DNA of 22,350 nucleotides, taken from Mnemiopsis leidyi. Taxonomy: Eukaryota; Ctenophora; Tentaculata; Lobata; Bolinopsidae. Position 1 is the stretch's first letter; each line of letters opens with the position of its first letter. A program made the position numbers and the translations under genes. Below, piece by piece: positions 8,772 through 17,129 of this stretch. The notes beneath the pieces are model-generated. The model worked only from the letters and a program-made list of their open reading frames with translations. It made no database searches and was not told the DNA's origin. The DNA lies in the NCBI GenBank assembly GCA_000226015.1, contig JH156331.1, forward strand, positions 57,653 to 80,002, written 5' to 3'.

Positions 8772-8785
8772 ATGATATTGAATGT

Positions 8786-9133
8786 GCAACAACTAATAAA
8801 CCTACAAGATAGTGAACTGACTGCATCATAATGTAATTATCTTTTAGTGCTCTTTGATTTTTGAGAGAATGAATGAAAAGCGATTGCTGATAAAAATAAT
8901 AAATTATATGACAGACAGCTGATCTCTTAACTTAGATTAAAAAGTGGTTGTCAATTGACATGGTGCTTTTGGAATTGTTTACTTAAAACTTTTGGTAATT
9001 CTAAATTACTTCCCGTGCTTAAGCTTTCTAAAACCCAAAAAATAAAATAGGGTGGTTGTAATAAAAAACAAAAAGACACCCAAAACTCACATGTTCAACT
9101 GAAGAAGCTGTTTAGACCAATCTAATTTTCAAA
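8786..9133. other. intergenic, AT-rich; no gene recognised
   Basis: This is the rest of the gap downstream of MYBBP1A. I see no AATAAA close to the MYBBP1A stop on the minus strand and no coding or RNA signal. Confidence 0.55.
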
Positions 9134-12100
9134 TTAATTGTATGCACTCAAAATCTTCATGGATAAATTACCCAGATCAGGAAATTTAATAGAAATATCT
9201 GCTGCCCCAACGGATTCAATAACTTTCTTGTTTTCGTTGTTCAATGGATTTAGAGACAATCCAAGTTTGGTGAAAACAGTATGTAGCTTCATAGATAATT
9301 TCAAACACTCTCTGATATGATGTGGACTGGGCTTTTCATTGTCCAAGATTTTTGATAGTAAGTTGCATACTGCATTGACTATTTGATCTTGTGACGGATG
9401 AACTGATACATCAGCAAAAGATAGAACTCTCTGAAGCAGAGCAATGGCCTGCATTTTTGAATAAATTGCTGTATCCTCGTTTATGAATGTAGTAACATCT
9501 TGAACTAGATTATGTCTAACAATAGGGAGACGTTCTATGACCTGGAAAAGAAGATTTTTGTCCTGTTTGGTATGTTTGTTTGTCAAGAAGTCTTTTAATA
9601 TTGGACTGAAGACTGAATGAATTCTATCAGCCATAGGTGCAATCTTCTTACTCAGTCTTCTTTTCTTCTTTTTTGGCTCTGCTTCATTTAGATGTACTTT
9701 ACACAACATAAACAGTGTTTGGATTGCAAGTTGCTGTGCTTTGCGATTTGTACTCTTAATGATAAAGTCTTGAATGGCAGGGACATCAGACTTCAAAGAC
9801 TCTTCAAAATCAACTGTCAGTTTTTCAGATTTCATAGCAAACATACTTTTGAAAATGCTTAAAACTTTATCATAAACAGGACCAGAAGACACCACTGGAC
9901 TGGCAACTAGCTTCAGTAGCCTAGGGAGAATGTTCATTGTAGTCGATGAGAATCCTATGTCTTTAACTATAATTTCCACAAAGTCTAGAATTTTAACTTT
10001 GAAATGCACTAACTTAATCTTCTTTAGGGTCTTGTCTTTTAATTCAATCTTCTTCTCCTTCTTGAGTTCCATAATACCTTTTATAGCTGCTCCAAGAAGG
10101 TTATCTTCCTTTTTCAATTCTTCTTCATCTGCATCAGATAAATTGATGTCATCATTGTCATCACTTTCATTAGGACTACTAACTATTTTCTCTTTTTTAA
10201 CATTGGCTTCTTCCTCAATCTCATCCTCGTCATTTTCATCTTCTTCTTCCTCTTCTCCCTCGCTGTCATCATCATCATCTTCATCTGAACTCTCTTCATC
10301 ATCTCCATCTTCACTCTCATCAGATCCCGATTCTTCTTCCATCTCCTCATCATTTTCCTCATCATTATCAGTTGATTCTAATGCTGTCATAATTAACTGA
10401 ATCGAGTCACTATCTAAATCGTGGCACACCATTTTGAAACATTCACATGCCACATTCCTTAGCATTAGAGATTCATAGGACAGAATGCTTATCAATAAAT
10501 CCACCAAAATAGATTTCCAATCATCACTGCTACCACTTTTGTGTTTCTCGTAACATTGAAAAACATCATTCAGAACAATTCTAGCTTGCTCTTGTTCATC
10601 GAAAAATAGTATGCCAGCATGCAAGAACAACAGCTCAAATGCCCACTCTTCACTAGATCGAGACTTAGGACTCTTTGCCTCTACTTCATCGATTACAGAC
10701 CAGAGAGCTGTCCACTCCTCAAAACAAGTTATATCACAGAGCATTGGGAACTGTTCATTTGTTACCAACAAAAGTGAAGAGCTCATCAGGTGGTAAATCC
10801 AATATCTACCATCTTCAGCAACACCTTTGCGCTTAGAATCTTCGTCTGCTGATTGATTTGATAGCAATTTCAGACAGGAATTGAACTTTGTCTTGCAGAA
10901 ATCAATGGTAACTTGAGAGAGTTTAGGGTTAGGGGGTTTAGCTTCTGGAAACTCCTTACACTCTCCTTTCACTTCAAAGTAAGAGTAGATAAATAAGAAT
11001 TTAGTAAATTGATGCAACAGCTTTGAATTGGAATGCTTGATAATCTGCATCACCCATGACAAACAGTCATTTCTGAATTCTGAGATTACTTTTGAGCTAT
11101 TTTCATTCTTGGATTCAATAAAGAAGTTCTCCAACAATGAAATACAATCTTCAGCAACATCAGAGGGAAAACTTTCAAATAGAGAATTTAGAACTTGGTG
11201 CAAACAAGATGCTCTTCGAGGAGTCATAGCAAGAAGTGATCTTCCAACTGACAATTTTGTCTCTGTAGCCTTTAAGCTAGAAACTCGTTTGCTAACCAAT
11301 TCTGTCATATAAGTCAAACAATCAGGCACTAATGGATGAGGCTTCTGCAGGTAGGAACACATGTTTTTACAGATGAAAGACTCCACTTTATCATCAGGAA
11401 GATGATTGAGGAAATGAGTCATAGTAAACATGACAGTGTTTTTGTTCTCTCCAGATTCCATGACAGAAAAAAAGAATTTGCTTGCCTTTTTAACCTTAAA
11501 ATGAGATGAGGATGCACAGCAATTAAGAATAACAGTAAGCTGGGGCTTGATTCTATCTTCAGAATGAATACCTCTAAGCACAGTGGCAATGTTTTCATAG
11601 TTTTGTGGGTGGTGTAAATGGGAGAAATTCCAGTGTTTCTTTATGATTTTACCAGCATTTTGAGTGTCCCGCTTTTCTAGGTAAGACATTAGTGCTAATC
11701 GTTCTGCTGAGCATTGAACCCAACCTTTCTTCAGCTCTTCACTTGCTATTTCTATCACTTGAACTATATTTTCAGAAGGTATACAATCTATAACATCAAG
11801 AAGTACTTTGAAAACGACATCTTTTATTGTCAACTTCTTTTTTGAGAGTATGGACAAAAGATCTTTTACAACTTCTAAGCTAAGAGCAACATTCTGAAAT
11901 TTACCTGACCGCTGCAATGCTGAAACACAAAAGACAAATCCGGAGTACAAGTCCCTAACCTCCTTTTGACTAACATGGCCAGATGGCAGATTCACTTCTT
12001 TGCATAATGAGTACACATCTTGGACATTAATATCTGGAAATTGGGTGAGGACTTCTGTTAAAGCAACAGCAAATCCTTGTCTTGCACTTTTACGGTTTGA

Positions 12101-12250
12101 TGACATTCCTTTAACAAGTCTTTTCCAAGAATATTCAATAGAGTCCTGAGCAGTGGTTTGAAGCTTTTGAATAAGGAGCTTTACAGCAGCAATAGAAGTT
12201 GGCTTATTCTCTGCCAAGTCATAAAATGATTGCATAACTGCTCCATCCAT
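9134..12250 (-). CDS. MYBBP1A: MYBBP1A / DNA polymerase V family nucleolar protein, single exon
   Basis: 1038 residues against about 1330 in human MYBBP1A and about 1020 in yeast Pol5. The N-terminal block SWKRLVKGMSSNRKSARQGFAVALTEVL is a hallmark of the family: an Arg-Leu-Val-x-Gly segment, then ARxGFxVALTE. The body is made of alpha-helical HEAT-like repeats. A long acidic Asp/Glu/Ser tract (about 625-690) precedes a Lys-rich segment, as in Pol5 and MYBBP1A. A basic stretch, EPKKKKRRLSKK (about 855-868), fits nucleolar targeting. Family members work in the nucleolus on rRNA transcription and ribosome assembly; vertebrate MYBBP1A also binds Myb and other factors. The long basic C-terminal tail of the vertebrate protein is absent. 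The start is the first ATG, 5 nt after TTTCTCAG. A 3.1-kb intronless reading frame for this gene is unusual for an animal. Confidence 0.94.
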   Translation of the reverse strand: MDGAVMQSFYDLAENKPTSIAAVKLLIQKLQTTAQDSIEYSWKRLVKGMSSNRKSARQGFAVALTEVLTQFPDINVQDVYSLCKEVNLPSGHVSQKEVRDLYSGFVFCVSALQRSGKFQNVALSLEVVKDLLSILSKKKLTIKDVVFKVLLDVIDCIPSENIVQVIEIASEELKKGWVQCSAERLALMSYLEKRDTQNAGKIIKKHWNFSHLHHPQNYENIATVLRGIHSEDRIKPQLTVILNCCASSSHFKVKKASKFFFSVMESGENKNTVMFTMTHFLNHLPDDKVESFICKNMCSYLQKPHPLVPDCLTYMTELVSKRVSSLKATETKLSVGRSLLAMTPRRASCLHQVLNSLFESFPSDVAEDCISLLENFFIESKNENSSKVISEFRNDCLSWVMQIIKHSNSKLLHQFTKFLFIYSYFEVKGECKEFPEAKPPNPKLSQVTIDFCKTKFNSCLKLLSNQSADEDSKRKGVAEDGRYWIYHLMSSSLLLVTNEQFPMLCDITCFEEWTALWSVIDEVEAKSPKSRSSEEWAFELLFLHAGILFFDEQEQARIVLNDVFQCYEKHKSGSSDDWKSILVDLLISILSYESLMLRNVACECFKMVCHDLDSDSIQLIMTALESTDNDEENDEEMEEESGSDESEDGDDEESSDEDDDDDSEGEEEEEDENDEDEIEEEANVKKEKIVSSPNESDDNDDINLSDADEEELKKEDNLLGAAIKGIMELKKEKKIELKDKTLKKIKLVHFKVKILDFVEIIVKDIGFSSTTMNILPRLLKLVASPVVSSGPVYDKVLSIFKSMFAMKSEKLTVDFEESLKSDVPAIQDFIIKSTNRKAQQLAIQTLFMLCKVHLNEAEPKKKKRRLSKKIAPMADRIHSVFSPILKDFLTNKHTKQDKNLLFQVIERLPIVRHNLVQDVTTFINEDTAIYSKMQAIALLQRVLSFADVSVHPSQDQIVNAVCNLLSKILDNEKPSPHHIRECLKLSMKLHTVFTKLGLSLNPLNNENKKVIESVGAADISIKFPDLGNLSMKILSAYN

Positions 12251-12255
12251 TTTAC

Positions 12256-12257
12256 CT
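12256..12257 (-). promoter_or_regulatory. candidate splice acceptor before MYBBP1A ATG
   Basis: On the minus strand CTATCAACATTTCTCAG ends 5 nt before the ATG. This is a good acceptor-like sequence, with CTATCAAC resembling a branch point. It suits a trans-splice site or a 5'UTR intron. Confidence 0.45.
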
Positions 12258-12259
12258 GA

Positions 12260-12757
12260 GAAATGTTGATAGTGAAGATTTCATTGAAAATAATACTTAA
12301 CTAGGACTCAGCATGTAGTATAAAATCACAATTTTGGTAAAAGGACCTCCTATCGCAGTTGATAAGTGTAAAATGCACATTTCTTAGATTTATATGCAAA
12401 CCCCAAAATTGTAAACTGTCTGTTTTGATAGCAGCTGTAATTCAAATCAGGCATTAGCAGTATACTACACTACAACAATTATTCAATAAAGCATTAAAAT
12501 TTGATTAAGTTTTCTAATACTTTCAACAGTACTGTTATACAAATAATTAAAGCATGCTTTTAACAGTGTCAGGACTGAAAATTTCAAGGTCTTGTTTTGA
12601 ATGGGGTTCTGGTAAATTGATCTGGTGCCTGCATTCTGTCACACTTTTGAATTCAGAGTTTAACTTTTATATTCCTTTCATTTACAAATTATTGTTATCA
12701 GTGAGTATGAAAAGAAAAACAGTATCTAGATATATCTGTCCACCCAGTCTAGTAATG
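12260..12757. other. intergenic, upstream of MYBBP1A; no gene recognised
   Basis: AT-rich sequence that should hold the MYBBP1A promoter, but no TATA box or other clear element stands out on the minus strand. The plus-strand open frame from 12554 has no family features and runs into the SINE that follows. Confidence 0.5.
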
Positions 12758-13012
12758 GGTTGGTGGTGTAGTGGTATCTATCCCGACTTTCTACGCAGAA
12801 GATCGGGGGTTCGATTCCCAGTTCCGCCAATCCTAGAGGAGTGCGCTAAGGGCATTTGCTTATGCAATCTTCTTCGGTTGACTCAGCCGAATGACCGGGA
12901 AACCGTGATTGAGGGTTAAATGAGGAGGGTCTCCGTTAAAAGATCTAGAATCTTCCAGGAGCCCCTTCAGTATAACTGTAAAAGCCTGGGTACAGGTGTA
13001 ACAAAATACAAA
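12758..13012 (+). mobile_element. tRNA-headed SINE (second family), near full length
   Basis: The head has a pol III A box, TGGTGTAGTGG (12764-12774), and a B box, GGTTCGATTCC (12808-12818), 44 nt apart as in a tRNA. The acceptor, anticodon and T stems are degenerate. The body at 12884-12988 recurs, inverted, at 19526-19641, showing that it is a dispersed family. The element ends in an A-rich tail (ACAAAATACAAA). The 8-bp TAGTAATG occurs on both sides (12750-12757 and 13013-13020) and may be the target duplication, though it is short. A minus-strand open frame here is spurious. Confidence 0.8.
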
Positions 13013-13106
13013 TAGTAATGAGCCCCGTTCTCTACTCCTCTGGGTTTGCATCTTTTGGTCTGCTACAGCATTAAACTCCCATGGCTGTTGCCTTGTTATC
13101 TCTATA

Positions 13107-13385
13107 CATTCATCCCCCGATTTACAGGGCTCTTTGTCTCTTATATGTCTATATACCGTCTTATGTGTCTATATACCGTCATTTTGTCTTTGGAACAATG
13201 TTAAATAAGTAAAAAGTGTTAGTCTGTATTACATAATTTTGACAACAAAATTTAACAGCCAACAACCCTACTCCTAGCGAAAAAAATGTTTAGCTCAAAT
13301 TTTGGGTAAAATTTTGGGGGAAAGGAAGGAGGCCCGGTAAATCCGGGGACCCGGTAAATGGGGGTCCAGAAATCGGGGGATGACT
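13107..13385. mobile_element. pogo/Tigger-like MITE with TA target duplication
   Basis: Left end CATTCATCCCCCGATTT (13107-13123) and right end AAATCGGGGGATGACTG (13369-13385) are inverted repeats matching at 16 of 17 positions. Each is flanked by TA, as expected for Tc1/mariner-superfamily insertion. The CAGTCATCCC-type terminus resembles pogo/Tigger ends. The 279-bp interior has no coding sequence, contains repeated GGTAAAT/CCGG motifs near the right end and a short tandem duplication (TGTCTATATACCGTC) at 13147-13181. It is therefore a non-autonomous element that would depend on a transposase encoded elsewhere. The family assignment is from the terminal sequence only. Confidence 0.82.
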
Positions 13386-13387
13386 GT

Positions 13388-14120
13388 AGTAGGTGGGGGG
13401 TTCCTAAGCTATTTATATTGGTGGATCATATAGGAAAATCTATACCATAACTTCTGAAGTGAGATTATTTAAGGTTTTTTTCGAATTTTGCCCTTCTGAG
13501 GATAATTTTTTTGAACTTTGAATTGGCAGATGATTGCCTAACTAGTGTGATAAAAAGTTGTGGAAGATAAAAGTTGTTGATGGGCAAATATTGAGGATAA
13601 CATAAAGCTGGGTCTTAAAATTTCATTTGTATAAAAAATAATCTTACTCAATTCAACTGAGGGTAACTCTAGTGGGTTTTTTTCATATTATATTGATGTC
13701 CCACCACGTACTTGACTTAATGCAATCGCTAAAACATCAAAAACTTGAGATTAGTGCGCAACTTGATGATATTTTCTATTTTTAGGATGATAAATCTTTT
13801 CAATTAACCCTCAAATGGCATATTGTGAGGATATTTAAGGTAATTCTGATGCTGTTCCATACCCAAGGAAACATTCCCACTCATGGAATGATCAGTATCA
13901 AATTTTGAGCTTTTTCTTGAGGATCTTGCAACCGACGGAAATGACCAATGGAATTCAAATTTTCAATATCCTCATTTTTCACTCTTGCTGCATGAAACAA
14001 TAACAAAACCTAATGGGATAGAACCTAATTGGGCCCCTACTTTATATCAATAACATATCAAGGTGTAGAGACTTAGGAACCTTTATAATATTTGTAGATG
14101 ACACAAACATATTGTTGACC
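13388..14120. other. no gene recognised; possible decayed repeat
   Basis: AT-rich sequence with GAGGATA motifs around 13498, 13592, 13827 and 13918 and an inverted ATATCCTC near 13966. No open frame has family features. I cannot tell whether the recurring motif marks an old transposon. Confidence 0.4.
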
Positions 14121-14125
14121 GTCCT

Positions 14126-14530
14126 CCTGCCCCAGAACATTGTGCCCCAGAGATTTTGCCCCAGTGACGTCATGCCCCACAACCACGTGCCCAACAACCT
14201 CGGACCCCACTGACCCCTTGCCCCAGTACACTTTGCCCCAGGAATAATGCCCCAGTGTTGTCGTGCCCCACGACGTTGTGCCCCACAATCTTGTGCCCCA
14301 CTGACCTTCTGCCCCAGTACACTATGCCCCAGGGATTATGCCTCAGTGATGTCATGCCCCACAACATCTTGCCGCTCAACCTCGGGCCCCACTAACCTCC
14401 TGCCCAAGTACACTGTGCACCAGGGATAATGCCCCGGTGACGTCGAGCCCAACAACGTTGTGCCCCACAACCTTGGGCCCCACAGCATTGGGGCCCACTG
14501 TTCTCCTGAAACGCTGCCCTCCACCATGTA
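14126..14530. repeat. 91-bp higher-order repeat built from 14-16 bp GCCCCA subunits
   Basis: The sequence is a run of 14-16 bp subunits that nearly all start GCCCCA. Six subunits make a higher-order unit. The landmark CAGTGACGTCA-type subunit recurs at 14164, 14255, 14346 and 14437, giving a constant 91-bp period over about 4.4 units. Subunit order is kept within each unit (GTGACGTCAT, CAACNACGT, CAACCTCGG, CTGACC, GTACACT, GGGATAAT types). The divergence between units and the fixed phase point to amplification in two steps. Open frames rich in Gly, His and Trp on the minus strand are by-products. Confidence 0.9.
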
Positions 14531-15146
14531 GGCCCTATATTGTAGTTGCCCCAGTGCAAATGACGTTACACCAAAGGGTTTAACTACGAGTTACTATTCT
14601 CTCTATGGTCTCGAAAGATTTAACTAAAAAACCTGATTGTAATTGTAATTATAATATTTTGCATCACAATATAATTTTAAGACTAAATAATTTATCAACA
14701 TAAAGAAGTTGCTCATGTGATGCAGGGTGCATCCAGTAAGAAATACATTCTTTTTATGGGTCACCCACTATAGCCAAATTTATAGAATATTGATAATCAT
14801 ATGGGTTTTCATGAAAATCACAAATGTGGCTGTTTGGCCATATAATGGTGAACGTTACTAGATTTCTAATAGTAATCTGGTGTTTCAATGGTTATAGATC
14901 TTAAGATTAGCTTATGGCACGGTTAACGAGGAGAACGGTAAATAAAGTCGTGAATCACACTTGAGTACACATTAATCCGGTAATTGCAGGAAGAGAAAAG
15001 AATTCAGTAAACCGTACGACATGTTATATCGGGGGCCCCGGTTCATTAGGGGTTTACTGCGGTATATAAGAGGTTTACCGCATGATTTGTGAGTCATAAC
15101 ATTCAATTCACTTTGCATTTTCAATAAATACAAATACTAAGATAAT
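14531..15146. other. no gene recognised; isolated TATA-like motif
   Basis: AT-rich sequence. GGTATATAAGAGG at 15061-15073 looks like a TATA box for plus-strand transcription and sits between two inverted GGTTTAC(T/C)GC motifs. No coding region follows within 1 kb, so a promoter role is doubtful. A short hairpin (TTACTA...TAGTAA) lies near 14857-14876. Confidence 0.35.
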
Positions 15147-15151
15147 GGTTG

Positions 15152-15245
15152 TTAAAAATCTTGCATCAGACGTTGCCTGACTTGCAGCGAAATTGAAATT
15201 GAAATTTAATATGAATTGAAAATAGGCCGCAACGCAGGGCAATCA
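15152..15245. mobile_element. foldback/MITE-like element, copy I
   Basis: The left arm holds TCAGACGTTGCCTGAC (15166-15181) and the right arm CCGCAACGCAGGGCAAT. Both arms recur in the opposite overall orientation in the element at 15464-15537. Between the arms is an AT-rich spacer (AAATTGAAATTGAAATTT). The left flank contains TGTTAA, as in the other copy. The arms are imperfect inverted repeats of each other (CGTTGC against GCAACG), so the element can fold back. The boundaries are approximate. Confidence 0.6.
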
Positions 15246-15463
15246 AATTCTTTTTGAATTTTGAAATGCACAGAAAATTATGTGAGCCATCCTGCCATCG
15301 GTATCACGCGATCATGTCATGGTACAAAGTTACACTATCACATACTTTTCACCAAGACTGACTTCAGACTTATAAGCACAGCTTGTTAATGGGTGTCACA
15401 TCAAGAAAGGCTATCAATGTACTTTGTAGGTTCGGTTGAGTGATGTTAGGGATTACTCGCTTT

Positions 15464-15537
15464 TGTTAACATTGCCTTGCGTTGCGGGGGCTACCACTTC
15501 GCGGTAGCAGGTCAGGCAACGTCTGACAATGTTAACA
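15464..15537. mobile_element. foldback/MITE-like element, copy II
   Basis: The 11-bp ends TGTTAACATTG and CAATGTTAACA are perfect inverted repeats bounding a 74-bp element. Inside are CCTTGCGTTGCGGGGG, a small hairpin (GCTACC...GGTAGC) and GGTCAGGCAACGTCTGA. Shared blocks with copy I (16 of 16 bases over TCAGACGTTGCCTGAC in reverse complement) show a repeat family. TTAA lies within each end, which would fit a TTAA target, but this cannot be separated from the palindromic terminus. Confidence 0.72.
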
Positions 15538-15554
15538 TTATCTGCGGCTCCTCT

Positions 15555-15990
15555 ACCCCCAACGACTTAATGGGCGATGCGTGTCTAGAATTTCTCCGCC
15601 AGGCCAGAAATGCGTGAGATCGAGAGCGCGTGCGCGATGGCCGCGACAGTGTCAGTACACAGTAGCTTAGGTAATGTTAGTTGTCGAGGTGTTACCCGAC
15701 CCGCGCGCGGCTCGCAGTTTGCATTATCTCGTCAACAGGACCCATTGCGTGGCGTAGGCACACTTTTTGTTACATAAACTCTATATGCCGGCGCGCAGTC
15801 GGTCCGATATAAAATTTCTATATTGTTTAATGTTATAATTGATTGATTGCTCTAACCAGAGCCCTTTTGCGCGCGTAAGCACCTTGTTACATTGTTAGGT
15901 GAAATTGATTGATATATTATATTGGCGCGCCGCGCGCGATTCTTTTGCGTCATCGCGCGCATTAATCCACTCTTTACATTTGACGCGTTA
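15555..15990. other. CpG-dense patch with many GCGCGC runs
   Basis: This patch contrasts with its AT-rich surroundings. GCGCGC or CGCGCG occurs at about 15704, 15791, 15870, 15926-15940 and 15955, among many other CpGs. It also contains an imperfect direct repeat (GGCGTAGGCAC...TTGTTACAT near 15751-15774 and GCGTAAGCACCTTGTTACAT near 15873-15892). It could be an unmethylated promoter-like island or a fragment of a transposon of different base composition. I see no coding start on either side. Confidence 0.5.
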
Positions 15991-16505
15991 CATAATGTCA
16001 GTGATTAGTGCCTATACCTAAAACGACTTTGGCACAATTTTGTGATTAATTTGGCACAAAAGAAAAAGCCAAGTTACTGAGACAAAAAATATTGGTAAAA
16101 ATTAATTAGTCTGCCATCTAAGCATCACTGCTTGTTGGCAATCACATCGCTGCTCCGTAGATTTTGAATCTTAAGGTTAAAATGTAGAGATAAATTCTTG
16201 GTACCAGCACCCACTCACAGAGGAATTTTATCTTTTGTTAAAAGATAAAGTTATTATCATTGTATATTTTAAGCACCAATTTCGGAAGTAGGTCATCTTA
16301 CTCAAATTCGTGTCAGCTTCATTATTCTCCAAATGTATCGTATAGATATATTTCATTTCCATACAAAATATTACACTCATTATAATACTTTTTACAGTTC
16401 TGAAGATCAGTGCCAGCCAAGAGTCAGAATCTCAAGTTCACTAAATAGATAGCAGCTCAACGGTGATACAAATATTATATAGGAGTCCTGGTTTGGTGAA
16501 AGCAG
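15991..16505. other. no gene recognised
   Basis: AT-rich sequence without a convincing open frame, repeat or RNA gene. Confidence 0.5.
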
Positions 16506-16509
16506 CCGA

Positions 16510-16566
16510 TGACGTCAGATTCAGTGTGGCAGTCTGGCAGTGTTAAAGGAATCTCCTGTGACGTCA
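16510..16566. promoter_or_regulatory. two perfect CRE octamers 49 bp apart
   Basis: TGACGTCA occurs at 16510-16517 and 16559-16566. Such octamers bind CREB/ATF proteins in animals. No gene start is recognised nearby, so function is uncertain. The nearest coding sequence is the 3' part of PPP4C on the other strand. Confidence 0.3.
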
Positions 16567-16727
16567 TACACTACTGCTCGCGATGGGATGTATGTATTAC
16601 AGGAAGTAGTCAGGCTGAGGTTTCTTACAGGGGACCCCCCGACTTTCCTGTGGGTAAATTTACTTAGTCAATCCACCGAGTTGCATAACTTACGTTATTT
16701 AACTAGCTTAGTACGTCAGGACATCGT

Positions 16728-16849
16728 ACTGTGCTAGTGTACACTGTACAGTGTACTATACACTTTACAGTACACTAGTACATTTGTAGAAAACACGAGA
16801 ACATTGTACTCTATAGTGTAAAACATCTGATTTTAGTACACTAGTACAT
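16728..16849. repeat. GTAC/ACTAGT-rich palindrome cluster
   Basis: An 18-bp perfect palindrome, GTACACTGTACAGTGTAC, lies at 16739-16756. It is enclosed by a longer imperfect inverted repeat (TGTGCTAGTGTAC against GTACACTAGTACA). The 15-mer AGTACACTAGTACAT occurs at 16769-16783 and again at 16835-16849. The cluster can form a hairpin and looks like a decayed foldback or MITE-type element. Confidence 0.65.
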
Positions 16850-17129
16850 GTGTACTTTTAAAGGCATGTACTATGTATATTAATGTAGTATCAACTTGAG
16901 CTTAATGAACCGGAGGACCACCCGCTGGGAAAGCTGCTGGATAGCTTGCCAAGTTCCAATCAAGGTTACTAAATATATATATGCATTCATAAGGTTGCGG
17001 CGAAACACAGATGTGGTGGATCATGCTTCTTACATAAACCCACAAATCGTTACCCACCGATAATCGCCAATTCACGTTGATCCAGCTAACGAACGATGTT
17101 AAGCAAGGTATTAACAATTTTAGACTTAC

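Noticed and set aside
9930..10400. 156-codon Ser-rich plus-strand frame
   Set aside because: It is antisense to the acidic Asp/Glu tract of MYBBP1A.
12758..12830. Functional tRNA gene from good A and B boxes
   Set aside because: Acceptor and T stems do not pair well and the body recurs elsewhere as a dispersed repeat.
14073..14527. Gly/His/Trp-rich minus-strand and Cys/Pro-rich plus-strand open frames
   Set aside because: They follow the GCCCCA subunit repeat and stop irregularly.
16902..17117. Minus-strand 71-codon frame as a separate gene
   Set aside because: It is the in-frame continuation past the GTAAGT donor of the last visible PPP4C exon; most likely intron sequence, although read-through cannot be excluded.
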